Assembly (NCBI GenBank): GCA_022711465.1
Contig: JAKLEZ010000008.1
Coordinates: 62,001 to 126,000, forward strand
Length of the DNA stretch: 64,000 nt
Direction of reading: 5' to 3'
Source of the DNA: Planctomycetota bacterium
GTDB taxonomy: Bacteria; Planctomycetota; Phycisphaerae; UBA1845; PWPN01
The notes under the pieces: model-generated
What the model saw: only the letters and a program-made list of their open reading frames with translations
Databases searched by the model: none
Told to the model about the DNA's origin: nothing
Shown here: positions 55,001 to 63,217 of the stretch, piece after piece
How the letters are laid out: each line of letters opens with the position of its first letter
Numbering within the stretch: position 1 is the first letter of the stretch
Made by a program: the position numbers and the translations under genes

Positions 55001-55969
55001 AACCATGCAGGCTGCGGCCTGTCAATCGGACGAAACGGCGTGTGCGTCTTTGAGCATGGAGCCAACTACTTCTCGCCGGTCCTGGTCCACGCTGCCCGCT
55101 TGACCGACTGGACCCATGTGACCGTCGTCTATCGCGACGGCCAGCCCAGCCTGTATCTCAACGGCCGGCACGTACACACCGGACTCAGGAGCCGCTACGT
55201 GGTCCATTCAGCGGCAGGCACGAACCCGAGCGATGACACGGCTTTCCGCGGACAACTCGGCAGCTTCGAGCAACGCTCCGCAGCCCTCAGCGAAGGCCAG
55301 ATCATTGAACTGATGAAGGTCATGCCCCGCCCGGTCACGCCGCTGGCGGCCGGCGCAGTTCAACTGACCCGCGGCCCAAACGGGAACCTGGAGGCGAGAG
55401 CCTGGCAGAAGGGCGTGTATGAACTGACCATGGGCGACGGCCGCGTGCTCAAACTCGATGCCACATCCGTCGCCGAGCCCACCGAACTCACCGGCCCCTG
55501 GCAGGTGCGATTCAGCCCCGGCTGGGGCGCCCCCGAAAACGTCACCTTCGAACGACTCGAGGATTGGATTCGGCGTCCGGAGGACGGGATTCGCCACTAC
55601 TCGGGCAAGGCCAGCTACCAGAAGACGTTCGAGCTGCCCGAACGACCGATCGGCAGCGCCTTGTGGCTCGATCTCGGCAGCGTCCGTGATCTGGCCACGG
55701 TACGCCTGAATGGCCAGGAGCTTGGAACGCTCTGGCTGGCCCCATGGCGGATGGAGATCACCTCGGCCGTGAGGCCCGGAAAAAACTTTATAGAGGTAGA
55801 AGTCGTGAACCCGTGGAACAACCGGTTGGCCGGAGATGCGGCACTCCCGCAGGAGCAGCGGCGGACGTTCATCGCCGTCCCGGCTGTCCATCACACCACG
55901 CCGCTCCTTCCGGCCGGCCTGCTCGGCCCGGTGACGCTGCAGACCGTGGAGGTCATGCGGCCCCAGTAG
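52055..55969 (+). CDS. Secreted GH106-like alpha-L-rhamnosidase with a LamG-like insert
   Basis: 1304 residues. GGAG lies 8 bp before the ATG and a signal peptide follows. The N-terminal TKPSVYWYWISDNISRDGITRDLESMARVG and GGRVGVNIGMFNCPGWSQSGGPWV are hallmarks of GH106, whose known members cleave terminal alpha-L-rhamnose from pectin and other glycans. About residues 930-1080 look like a concanavalin/LamG module (EKTFTVAVWARPLDE, WTHVTVVYRDGQPSLYLNGRHV). The C-terminal part (SALWLDLGSVRDLATVRLNGQELGTLWLAPW) is the beta-sandwich sugar-binding domain of GH2-like enzymes. It lies directly upstream of a fucosidase, suggesting joint attack on a rhamnose- and fucose-containing polysaccharide. Confidence 0.9.
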   Translation: MFKRWNGIGCLSVFLGMAGMAISVAADPLEQSFLRPPDSTKPSVYWYWISDNISRDGITRDLESMARVGVGEAFIGNIFLDEVKPGTAKVLTEQWWDLVAHAIREGGRVGVNIGMFNCPGWSQSGGPWVTPQQAMRHLVSSETRVCGPVKFEGRLGIPKEPFQDIAVLAFPAPQDDASPFTARHPRLTSTPSAPGSERLADGNPETEFAFPPGSPVTIDIDLDLPMTARSLSITPAKQPFAGRCELQATTDNGSFRTVRSFRFDRSNMSVGVGPMPQGPVLVAFPAVTATRFRLIWTETAGSGSLAEVSLLAAARLESYIEKQLGKMHPTPLPMWDTYLWNTQPEPGRPELVVPTRDVTDVSRHLRPDGSLNWEVPDGEWIILRIGMTPTGTRNAPASPEGQGLEIDKMNRRAAETHFKAFIGRVLDRIPAADRMAFRTVVADSYEMGSQNWTDGFAEVFRDRYGYDPIPWLPVLTGRLVGSADQSERFLWDLRRLVADHVAQDYVGGLRDLCHAHGLQLWLENYGHWGFPGEFLQYGGQSDRIGGEYWVDGNLGSIECRAASSAANTYGKPVVSAESFTGGPPFRNSPSALKARGDWSFCEGVNHLVLHVYIQQPWEDRVPGINAWFGTEFNRHNTWFNAGRTWIDYLRRCCFLLQQGTRVADVAYFIGEDTPKMTGVRKPELPPGHDFDYINAEVILKKCAVKDGRIVLPHGTSYRLLVIPELPTMRPAVVRKIAELVQAGATILGPPPTRSPSMAGFPQCDTEVRRVAAGLWGDGNFQKPGERRAGQGRIIWGRTLQEIFAGAGLQSDFASGTRLRFTHRATQEEDIYFVANPRAEAVASTAAFRVTGRTPELWWPDSGWIERPAVYDDDGQCTRVAVHLGPHGSVFVVFRPGAAPPANRVVAVRRDGELLLSTALRSPEHAVPSVSPIAEKTFTVAVWARPLDETPLLPQMNEGIHGMTEPRNDALFPPHGNTFSADGNHAGCGLSIGRNGVCVFEHGANYFSPVLVHAARLTDWTHVTVVYRDGQPSLYLNGRHVHTGLRSRYVVHSAAGTNPSDDTAFRGQLGSFEQRSAALSEGQIIELMKVMPRPVTPLAAGAVQLTRGPNGNLEARAWQKGVYELTMGDGRVLKLDATSVAEPTELTGPWQVRFSPGWGAPENVTFERLEDWIRRPEDGIRHYSGKASYQKTFELPERPIGSALWLDLGSVRDLATVRLNGQELGTLWLAPWRMEITSAVRPGKNFIEVEVVNPWNNRLAGDAALPQEQRRTFIAVPAVHHTTPLLPAGLLGPVTLQTVEVMRPQ

Positions 55970-56065
55970 CCAGGAGCCCGACCGACCCGCGGTCGGCGCC
56001 CCCCTGGATGGAAGACGCCCTACGGACCAGCCCGCGGGCATCGATGACACGTGAGAGGTACAGAA

Positions 56066-57565
56066 ATGAACATGAACCGACTGGTCGCGGCCCTCCCTGT
56101 CCTGGTGTGCGCCCTGCCCCTCGGGGCTACCGGCCCGGCGGCTCCGGTCCCCTTCGGCCCGGTCCCGTCCGAGCGGCAGCTCCGCTGGCATGACATGGAG
56201 TTCTACGGCTTCCTCCACTTCACGGTGAACACCTTCACGGACCGGGAGTGGGGCAACGGCGACGAGAGCGAGAAAGTCTTCAACCCCACCGCCTTCGACG
56301 CCGACCAGATCGCGAGCGTCGCCGGAAAGGCCGGCATGAAGGGGCTCATCCTCACCTGCAAGCATCACGACGGCTTCTGCCTCTGGCCTTCACGATATAC
56401 CGAACACAGCGTGAAAAACTCCCCGTGGAAGGACGGTAAGGGCGACGTGGTGAAGGAAATCTCCGACGCCTACCGCAAACACGGCTTGCGGTTCGGCGTT
56501 TACCTCTCCCCCTGGGATCGCAACCACAAGGACTATGCCCGGCCCGAGTACCTGACCTACTACCGCAGCCAGCTCCGCGAACTACTCACCAACTACGGGG
56601 AGGTCTTCACCGTCTGGTTCGACGGGGCCAACGGCGGCAGCGGCTACTACGGCGGGGCGAGGGAAACACGCCGCATCGACAACCGGACCTACTACGACTG
56701 GCCCAACACCTGGAAGATCGTGCGCGACCTCATGCCCATGGCAGTGATGTTCAGCGATGCCGGACCGGACACCCGCTGGGTGGGAAACGAGGCCGGAAAG
56801 GCCGGCGATCCCTGTTGGGCCACACTCGATCTGAGGAAACCCGGCCGGTTTCCCGGCGGCACGTCCGAAGGCAACTTCAACGGCGAGCGACCCGGTACCG
56901 CCTGGGTGCCCGCGGAGTGCGACGTCTCCATCCGCCCGGGCTGGTTCTATCACCCGGCCGAAGACGGCAAGGTCAAAACCCCAGCTGAGCTGCTCGACAT
57001 CTACTATGCCTCCGTCGGGCGCGGTGCCTGTCTGAACCTGAACCTGCCACCCGATCGGCGGGGGCGGATCCACGAAAACGACATCAAGTCGCTGGTGGAG
57101 TTCCGGCGAATCCTCGATCAGACCTTTGCCCGGAACCTGGCCGCCGGTGCTGCTCCGGCCGCCAGCAGCACACGCGGAGGATCGGCAAAGCAGTTCAGCC
57201 CGGCTAACCTTCTCGACAACGACCGCGCGACCTGCTGGGCCGCGGACGACGGCATAACCTCCGCCGAGGTCGTGATCGAAATGACCCGGCCGGCCACGTT
57301 CAACGTCGTGGATGTCCGCGAGCACCTGCCCCTCGGCCAGCGCGTCGAGGCCTTCGCACTGGACCAGTGGAAGGATGGCACATGGCACGAGTTCGCCAAG
57401 GCCACCAGCATCGGCAACCGGCGGCTGCTCCGCATCGGCTCAGTGACCACCAACAGGGTGCGCCTGCGCGTCACCCAGGCCACCGCCTGCCCGGTACTCT
57501 CCGAGTTCGGCCTTTATCAGGAACCAGTCGTTCAGGGCGCGATTGGAAACGGCGGCAAGAGGTGA
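56066..57565 (+). CDS. Secreted GH29 alpha-L-fucosidase with C-terminal discoidin-like domain
   Basis: 499 residues. GAGAGG lies 7 bp before ATG 56066; a signal peptide follows. FYGFLHFTVNTFTDREWG and GLILTCKHHDGFCLWPS are GH29 signatures, and the aspartate in VWFDGANG (about D186) is the expected catalytic nucleophile. The last 130 residues (NLLDNDRATCWAADDG, VRLRVTQATACPVLSEFGLY) form a galactose-binding/F5-8-type module. The enzyme releases alpha-L-fucose from exported glycans. It follows the rhamnosidase gene by 96 bp on the same strand, so the two are probably co-expressed. Confidence 0.94.
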   Translation: MNMNRLVAALPVLVCALPLGATGPAAPVPFGPVPSERQLRWHDMEFYGFLHFTVNTFTDREWGNGDESEKVFNPTAFDADQIASVAGKAGMKGLILTCKHHDGFCLWPSRYTEHSVKNSPWKDGKGDVVKEISDAYRKHGLRFGVYLSPWDRNHKDYARPEYLTYYRSQLRELLTNYGEVFTVWFDGANGGSGYYGGARETRRIDNRTYYDWPNTWKIVRDLMPMAVMFSDAGPDTRWVGNEAGKAGDPCWATLDLRKPGRFPGGTSEGNFNGERPGTAWVPAECDVSIRPGWFYHPAEDGKVKTPAELLDIYYASVGRGACLNLNLPPDRRGRIHENDIKSLVEFRRILDQTFARNLAAGAAPAASSTRGGSAKQFSPANLLDNDRATCWAADDGITSAEVVIEMTRPATFNVVDVREHLPLGQRVEAFALDQWKDGTWHEFAKATSIGNRRLLRIGSVTTNRVRLRVTQATACPVLSEFGLYQEPVVQGAIGNGGKR

Positions 57566-57792
57566 GCTGGAGTGGTACGCATCCAGAACCCTCCGAGAAG
57601 CGGAAAGCAGGAACCGGTCGGGCCATCGCTGCACCCCGGCCCAGACAGGCCCGCCCGCACGTCGCCCAGGGAGAAGACAACCTTGCAGAAAGTGTGGTAT
57701 CATGGCCGCCCTATGGGTCGCGAAGAAAGAGGCGATGTGTGGTGCACCGCTGAGTCTTCTTCGAGGCGTCGTTCTGTCGGAGATCATGAACC

Positions 57793-58749
57793 ATGAAGAC
57801 GTACTTCCCCGTCCTGCTGTCCCTCGCGACATCCATGTCGCTCGCTACCCTCGGCGTCGCCGCCGAGCCGCCAAAGCCGACCACCGTCTCGGACCCGAAG
57901 ATAGCGGTCTCCGACCTCCAGCTGATGGCCAAACCGCTGACCAAGGCCCAGCTCGCCGCCGAGGCCGACGCCTGGCTGGGACTCCTTCAGAGCAAGGCAA
58001 CCGAAATCAGCACCGCCGAAATCGCCTCCGGCAAGGCCGAAGGGGACGAGAAGACGAAGATCCTCGAGACGGTGGCCCAGCTTCGCGAGGAGCGTACCGC
58101 TCTCATTGACCGCCTCAACGCCGTCCTGGCCGCATTGAAAGCCAAGGGGGGCACGACCACCGACCACGACGCATACATCAGCGCGGTCTCGGGCATCGCG
58201 GTCAAGATGACCGACGCCAGCGGCTTGTGGACCACGCTCGTCCACTGGCTCAAGTCCACAGAGGGCGGGCTCCGCTACGGAAAGAACATCCTCCTGTTCC
58301 TGGCCACGCTGATCGTCTTCAAGATCCTCGGCAGCGCCCTCGGCAAGGTGACCTTCCGCGCCATGGGCGCCTTCAAGAATGTCTCCAGCCTGCTGCGCGA
58401 CTTCACCGTCAACACCGTACGCAAGGTGACCTTCTTCGTTGGCTTTGTGGTCGCCCTGTCCATGCTGGAAGTCAACATCGGGCCGTTCCTGGCGGCCATG
58501 GGCGCCGCTGGCTTCGTCATCGCCTTCGCCCTGCAGGGCACCCTGAGCAATTTCGCGGCCGGAATCATGATCCTGCTGTATCGGCCCTACGATATGGGTG
58601 ACACGGTGACCGTGGCCGGCGTGAAAGGGAGCGTGGCTTCCATGTCCCTCGTCTCAACGGTGCTGAAGAACGCCGATGGACACATCGTCACGGTGCCAAA
58701 CTCGTCGATTTGGGGCGGAACGATCACGAATCACAGCGCCCCCGCTTGA
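57793..58749 (+). CDS. MscS-family mechanosensitive channel, short C-terminus
   Basis: 318 residues. A signal peptide leads into a helical periplasmic domain (about residues 25-150). Three membrane segments follow, the last being the pore helix AAMGAAGFVIAFALQGTLSNFAAGIMILLYRPY. The beta-domain then runs from DMGDTVTVAGVKGSVASMSLVSTVLKNADGHIVTVPNS to the end. In MscS a further alpha/beta vestibule of about 90 residues normally comes after this point; here the protein stops at SIWGGTITNHSAPA. The following bases do not continue the family in any frame. It may be a natural minimal form or a truncated one. Confidence 0.85.
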   Translation: MKTYFPVLLSLATSMSLATLGVAAEPPKPTTVSDPKIAVSDLQLMAKPLTKAQLAAEADAWLGLLQSKATEISTAEIASGKAEGDEKTKILETVAQLREERTALIDRLNAVLAALKAKGGTTTDHDAYISAVSGIAVKMTDASGLWTTLVHWLKSTEGGLRYGKNILLFLATLIVFKILGSALGKVTFRAMGAFKNVSSLLRDFTVNTVRKVTFFVGFVVALSMLEVNIGPFLAAMGAAGFVIAFALQGTLSNFAAGIMILLYRPYDMGDTVTVAGVKGSVASMSLVSTVLKNADGHIVTVPNSSIWGGTITNHSAPA

Positions 58750-59073
58750 TCTGGCCGCAGGGCCGGGAATCCTGAGCCCGGCTGCGACCACACTGGCAAA
58801 CACCCTCCAGCGATCGGAGCATGACCGCGGGCCTTGCCGCTGACCAGGATTGTGTGACAGGAGGTGGCTGCTGGCGAAGCAGCCCGGGGATCCGCCCGGG
58901 ATCCTCCAGGCCGCCACGAAAGCGAAGCAAGAACCGCCCAGCCGGGCGGCGGACGACTCTGCCCGGGTCTCGAATCACCCAGCCCACGCCACCACCCACA
59001 CCCGGCCGCACCCCGACGGCCACGATGGGTGCCCGTCCGCCCCCGCTTCCCGAATCCCGCCCCCAAAACGCCC
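58750..59073. other. Gene-free interval after the MscS gene
   Basis: No frame looks coding. A small hairpin, GGATCC-gcccg-GGATCC (58888-58904), is the only structure that I see and may act as a terminator for one of the convergent genes. Confidence 0.35.
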
Positions 59074-59763
59074 TTACGACACGGACTTGGCGGGCGTCAC
59101 GTAAACCTCGACGCGGCGGTTCCTGGCCTTGCCATCGGCCGTCCGGTTGTTCCCCACCGGCTCGGCGTCGCCTCTGCCTTTGGTGACCATCCGCGAGGCG
59201 TCAACGGACCCCGCTCGGAGAATCGCGGCCACCGCCTCGGCCCGGGCTTCGCTCAGACCGTTGTTGTCCACGCTCTTGCCGAGCTTCTTCAGGGCACGAA
59301 TCGTCGGAGACTTCACTACCGGATCCGTGTCGGTGTGGCCAATGATAGTCAGGCTGCGATCCCTGGCCCCTTCTTCGTTGAGAATCTTGGCCAGCTTCCC
59401 GAGAGCCGCCTCGGCCTCGGGCTTCACAACGAACGAACCGGAGTCAAACATGGCATCCGCATTGAACTGCAGGAGACCTTTGTCCTTGTCCAACTTGAAC
59501 AGGCCTGGATACTTGTCACTCAGCTCCTGAATTGACTTGGTGACGGCCGGCGGCAACGGCGGCGGAGGGGCCGCAGGCAGAGCCACCGGCGCAGGCGGCG
59601 GAGGCGCGGGTGCAGGCGAAGGCTCTACATACGTGGGCGCCTCGACGATGGGACCGGGCTCTTCGACGGCAGGCTTGTTGAACAAACCGCAACAGCACCC
59701 CGTCGCCACGAACATCAGCAGGATCCCAGATACCAGCGTCGCACCTTTCATGCACCCGGACAT
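59074..59763 (-). CDS. OmpA/Pal-like peptidoglycan-binding lipoprotein
   Basis: 229 residues. AAGGAG lies 7 bp before the ATG at 59763; an ATG two codons earlier is too close to the ribosome-binding site. The signal ends at a lipobox (LMFVATGC) with three consecutive cysteines. Residues about 30-75 are a Pro/Ala-rich spacer. The C-terminal OmpA domain carries GHTDTD and NNGLSEARAEAVAAILRAGSVDASRMVTKGRGDAEPV (key parts: LSEARAEAV, GRGDAEPV, RNRRVEV), which bind diaminopimelate. It tethers the outer membrane or envelope layer to peptidoglycan, which is informative about the cell envelope of this organism. Confidence 0.93.
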   Translation of the reverse strand: MSGCMKGATLVSGILLMFVATGCCCGLFNKPAVEEPGPIVEAPTYVEPSPAPAPPPPAPVALPAAPPPPLPPAVTKSIQELSDKYPGLFKLDKDKGLLQFNADAMFDSGSFVVKPEAEAALGKLAKILNEEGARDRSLTIIGHTDTDPVVKSPTIRALKKLGKSVDNNGLSEARAEAVAAILRAGSVDASRMVTKGRGDAEPVGNNRTADGKARNRRVEVYVTPAKSVS

Positions 59764-59969
59764 TGCCATCTCCTTGCGTCAGTCTGACAGGAACGCTCGC
59801 CACAGAAGCCGGGAGTTTAATGGCCATGGCCCGCCAACGCAAGACCAGCCACAGGACCCGCTGATCTGCAACAGGCCAGCAGCCTCCTCCCGCGCCCCAA
59901 ATCCTTCCCTCTAGGCCCGCACCACCCGCCCCCCGCTGGCCGACCATCGGGCAAGTCTCCCCGCCCGCG

Positions 59970-61568
59970 CTATCCGCAAACGATCTCCTCACGCGCCGGG
60001 CGATCCGTCGTCGGCGCGGCGTCGTGGTCATCCTCCGACACCCCTTTCTCGTCCCCCTGGTGACAGATGCCGTATTTCTTCGAGAGCTTCTCAAGGATCG
60101 GGTTGCGGTAAGGATACCAGAGGCATGCCGGAATGTACTTGACCCGGCCATCCTCGGCGTCCTCGTAAGCGAAAACGCCCTTGCACTTCTCCAGCCGCGC
60201 GGCGTCAATCGAGTGCTCCTCCTCGAACGGCAGCATCGCCACCCGCAGCACCCGCCGCGCTCGACGCGGCTTGGCCTTCTCGCCGGCCGGAAGACGGCTC
60301 GACCGGCCGAAGATCAGCCGGCCCAGGGCCGAGAACGGGTTACCGATCAGGCGACCGAACCTGATCCGCGAGAACATCCACGGCAGCAAGGTCCACAAGA
60401 TCAACACCTGCCCGCGGAGCCGCGGGAAAAACCGGTCGCGATCCAAACGGTCCAGCGAGGGCTCGAGCTTGCGCGAGAGAGCCGCAAACTCCACGACCAC
60501 CTGATGAAAGGGCTTCCTCAGGTAGTGGTTGATGCCCCGGTAAGTCTTACCGTCCGAGATCAACAGCGTCATCGATTCACAGTTGGGGTGCGCCCCGCCC
60601 AGCAGCAAGACCTCCGACCGCGGGTTACTCCGGAAGAACGAACGCGGTTTCCTCAGGGCCTCGGAGAGCCCGGCGGGAACAAACTCAACCTCCCCGCCGG
60701 AGATGCTCCGCTTGACGATCTCCTCCACATCCTCCATCGTCGTGTGCACCCCGGCCTCGAACGTCCCGGGCTCCCAGTTCTCCGTCAGGGGAATCATGCC
60801 CACATCCGAGATCAGGTCCCGATTCTCATGGCAGAACTGGAAAAAGTCGCCGATATGCTGGTCGTTGAACTTCCACCCGACGGTCGCGATGATCGTGTGC
60901 TTTCGCCGGCTGTACTTGCTCAGATTCGCCAGGGCCTTCATCTTCTTGTCATACGCCGACCGGTTGTGGCGAAGCTTCTCGTAAATCGCCGGATCGCGAC
61001 CGTCGAAACCGAATCGGAACGGAACAAGCGACTCGCAGAGCTTCCGGCAGTACTCCTCGTTCGCCAGCCGAATACCATTCGTCACCACGTGCGGCCTCAG
61101 GCCGTGTCTCTTGGCCGTGGCGATGATCTCCAACAGGTCGTTGCGGACCGTCGGCTCACCCCCGAACAGCAAAACAACCGGCTTGGGCTCCAGTCGGGCC
61201 ACCTCGCCAAACAGCTTCTCGAAGTAGGCCATCGGCGGATTGAAATCGAACCCCATGCCCTTGATCGTGGCGATGCAGATGGGGCAGTTCATGTTGCAGC
61301 GATTGGTCACGTCCACAAAAACAATGTTGGGCTTGTGATTGATCCCGCAACGGTCGCAGTTCATGCGGCACGCCAGCCGCTCCATGGGCACATACTGCCA
61401 CAAATCTCGCTTCGCCTGCCAAGTCTGCGCGCACGAACTGACCATCGACTCGGTCGTGCCGCACGTCGGACAAGCCTTCCGAATCCACATCTGACCGTCC
61501 TTGGGGAAGAACTCGGAGGGTACGCGGGCACGACATTGATTGCAGAGGCCTAGGTTCACGTTTTCCAT
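59970..61568 (-). CDS. Radical SAM enzyme with multiple metal centres, tetraether-synthase-like
   Basis: 532 residues from the ATG at 61568, with GGAGAAG about 8 bp upstream. C9/C12 and C33/C36 form a rubredoxin-like knuckle pair. A first CxxxCxxC lies at C67/C71/C74 and the radical SAM motif CNMNCPIC at C91/C95/C98, followed by LFGGEPTVRNDL (the GGE motif) and a TIM-barrel core. The wording VDVTNRCNMNCPICIATIKGMGF and the extra clusters are what is known for glycerol-tetraether synthase (Tes) and its bacterial relatives that join lipid chains. A lipid C-C coupling function is inferred, not proven. Hydrophobic segments near residues 370-400 (VLILWTLLPWMF) suggest membrane contact. It follows a thioredoxin-like lipoprotein by 109 bp. 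Confidence 0.88.
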   Translation of the reverse strand: MENVNLGLCNQCRARVPSEFFPKDGQMWIRKACPTCGTTESMVSSCAQTWQAKRDLWQYVPMERLACRMNCDRCGINHKPNIVFVDVTNRCNMNCPICIATIKGMGFDFNPPMAYFEKLFGEVARLEPKPVVLLFGGEPTVRNDLLEIIATAKRHGLRPHVVTNGIRLANEEYCRKLCESLVPFRFGFDGRDPAIYEKLRHNRSAYDKKMKALANLSKYSRRKHTIIATVGWKFNDQHIGDFFQFCHENRDLISDVGMIPLTENWEPGTFEAGVHTTMEDVEEIVKRSISGGEVEFVPAGLSEALRKPRSFFRSNPRSEVLLLGGAHPNCESMTLLISDGKTYRGINHYLRKPFHQVVVEFAALSRKLEPSLDRLDRDRFFPRLRGQVLILWTLLPWMFSRIRFGRLIGNPFSALGRLIFGRSSRLPAGEKAKPRRARRVLRVAMLPFEEEHSIDAARLEKCKGVFAYEDAEDGRVKYIPACLWYPYRNPILEKLSKKYGICHQGDEKGVSEDDHDAAPTTDRPAREEIVCG

Positions 61569-61677
61569 GCTGGCCACTTCTCCTTCTGTCCGCTCGAACC
61601 CGCCGGCGGCAATCACCGCCGGGGAGCGGTTGTCGGCAACGCCATGCCGCCCCGGGACTCGCCCCGGGCGGGGCAAT

Positions 61678-62217
61678 TCACATCTTGCCCCGTGCTGGTG
61701 CGGCCGTCACCTTGGCCGCACCCGTCTGCCGGGCGGCCAGAACTTCATCCAGCGTCTTGCGGTAACTCTTCATGTCGTAATGCATGAGCCACCGCTTCTT
61801 CTCCTGCCCGTCCACAAATAGAACCACCGTAGGATAGACCACCACGTTGTACCGATCCTTGAGCTCCGAGTTGTTCGGAATCCAGAAGAAGCTCATCAGG
61901 TGGTACTTGGCGAAGATCGCCCGGTCGCCGTATTCGCTGGCCATCTGCTCCAGAGCCGGCTCCAGCAACATACAGGTGGCACATCCGCCCTTGAAGAAGA
62001 ACATCATCACCGGCTTCTTCGCCTGGATGACCTGCTTCTGAAACTGCTCCGTGCTCTTGACCTCCGCCATGTGGCTGCTGCTGCAGCCGGTCAGAACCGT
62101 CAGAGCCATGAGACCGAAACCGGCGGCCGACGCCAAGCGCCGCCAGCCGGCCCTACCCGCCCGCCTGCGGTCATGCGATAGCACGGCAAAAGCGATTGCG
62201 GACGTCTGACAGGTCAT
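61678..62217 (-). CDS. Thioredoxin-like lipoprotein
   Basis: 179 residues. AAGGA lies 7-9 bp before the ATG at 62217. A long basic n-region (RRRAGRAGWRR) is followed by a hydrophobic stretch and a lipobox ending at C45 (VLTGC). The thioredoxin fold then begins, with the redox pair C79-A-T-C82 in KGGCATCM and VVYPTVVLFVDG with the cis-proline. It should act in the periplasm on disulfides. It lies 109 bp upstream of the radical SAM gene and 148 bp after the rhodanese gene on the same strand. Confidence 0.88.
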   Translation of the reverse strand: MTCQTSAIAFAVLSHDRRRAGRAGWRRLASAAGFGLMALTVLTGCSSSHMAEVKSTEQFQKQVIQAKKPVMMFFFKGGCATCMLLEPALEQMASEYGDRAIFAKYHLMSFFWIPNNSELKDRYNVVVYPTVVLFVDGQEKKRWLMHYDMKSYRKTLDEVLAARQTGAAKVTAAPARGKM

Positions 62218-62365
62218 TCGATTGTTCCTTTCAAGGCCCCCTCCCAATCAGTCCAGACTCACCAGAAAAGGACTCGCCCGCGCCGGCAAAGCCCCCCGGC
62301 CGCCGCAACGCCCGGCCAGCCCAACATCAATGCCTCGACCCTGCGGCCGAACCTCAATCAGTGCC

Positions 62366-62905
62366 TCATTCAACCGTGTAAAAAGACTCCCGATCCACCG
62401 CCCGGGTCCAGATCAGGCCACAGTTCCTCCATCCAGGCTTGACCGCTTTCCCTGTCCCACAGTCGGAACAGTCATCCGCATACTCGCCGTCAAAACCGCC
62501 CTCCATGTTCAGCACCTGCGTGAAACCCGCGGCCTTCAGGGCCTCGGCCGCCTTCGCCCCACGCTTGCCGTCGGCGCACATGGTCACGATCACGTCGTCC
62601 GGCTTGTAGCACTTGATGGCTTCGTCAACAAAACGGGGATTGGGTTCGATGACCGGCCTGCGCTCTTGGGCGTCCCACTTGTGAGCCGCGAACACCAGCG
62701 GAATGTTCCGGGCCATCGGCGCATGACCGACAAACACGTACTCCGCCGGCGTCCGAACGTCGAGGATATTCACCCGCCCCGGTGCGGCACGCCACATCTC
62801 AAACGCCTGCCGGGGCGTAACCGACACGCCGGCCACACCCTGAGACGTTGAACACCCCGCCCACATCGTCAAAGCAAGTAAAACGACCAGTGCCAACCCG
62901 CGCAT
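62366..62905 (-). CDS. Rhodanese-domain lipoprotein
   Basis: 179 residues from the ATG at 62905; the frame extends to a GTG at 62938. A lipobox ends at C18 (TMWAGC). The single rhodanese domain has VNILDVRTPAEYVFVGHAPMARNIP and the active-site loop CADGKR, which has the CX4R form of catalytic sulfurtransferases. Near the C-terminus is DDCSDCGTGKAV, a second possible thiol site. It would transfer sulfane sulfur or act as a thiol-redox protein in the periplasm. A promoter lies upstream at 63002-63030. Confidence 0.88.
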   Translation of the reverse strand: MRGLALVVLLALTMWAGCSTSQGVAGVSVTPRQAFEMWRAAPGRVNILDVRTPAEYVFVGHAPMARNIPLVFAAHKWDAQERRPVIEPNPRFVDEAIKCYKPDDVIVTMCADGKRGAKAAEALKAAGFTQVLNMEGGFDGEYADDCSDCGTGKAVKPGWRNCGLIWTRAVDRESFYTVE

Positions 62906-63001
62906 CTGCCTCTTCTTCTTGATCTCTCCGCCGAACACGGGATCGCCCCTTCACGCCCCGACGGAGAAGGCGTGCCTGCTCACGGCGCATACCCAGTGCA
63001 T

Positions 63002-63030
63002 TTTGTACCCGACCACCACTCCGCGGTCAA
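63002..63030 (-). promoter_or_regulatory. Promoter TTGACC-N17-TACAAA
   Basis: On the minus strand TTGACC (63025-63030) and TACAAA (63002-63007) are spaced 17 bp apart, about 97 bp before the ATG at 62905. The gap 62906-63217 holds nothing else that I can identify. Confidence 0.55.
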
Positions 63031-63217
63031 GACCCAGCGTCGACCCACGCCATGGGGGCATGGGGGCACCGCCCAGTGGACGACTCTCGGGGCCAGATCG
63101 CTCCGCAACAAACCCACTGTCCACGGCCCGCCCGTCTCGATCACAGCGCTCCGGCCGCAAGCCCTGCGAGCAAGGCCCAGAGATCGTCGAAACCGCGCCC
63201 CGACCCCAGAACCGCCC

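Noticed and set aside
60024..61553. A 509-codon plus-strand frame opposite the radical SAM gene
   Set aside because: The minus strand encodes all diagnostic cysteine motifs; the plus-strand product has no recognisable domain.
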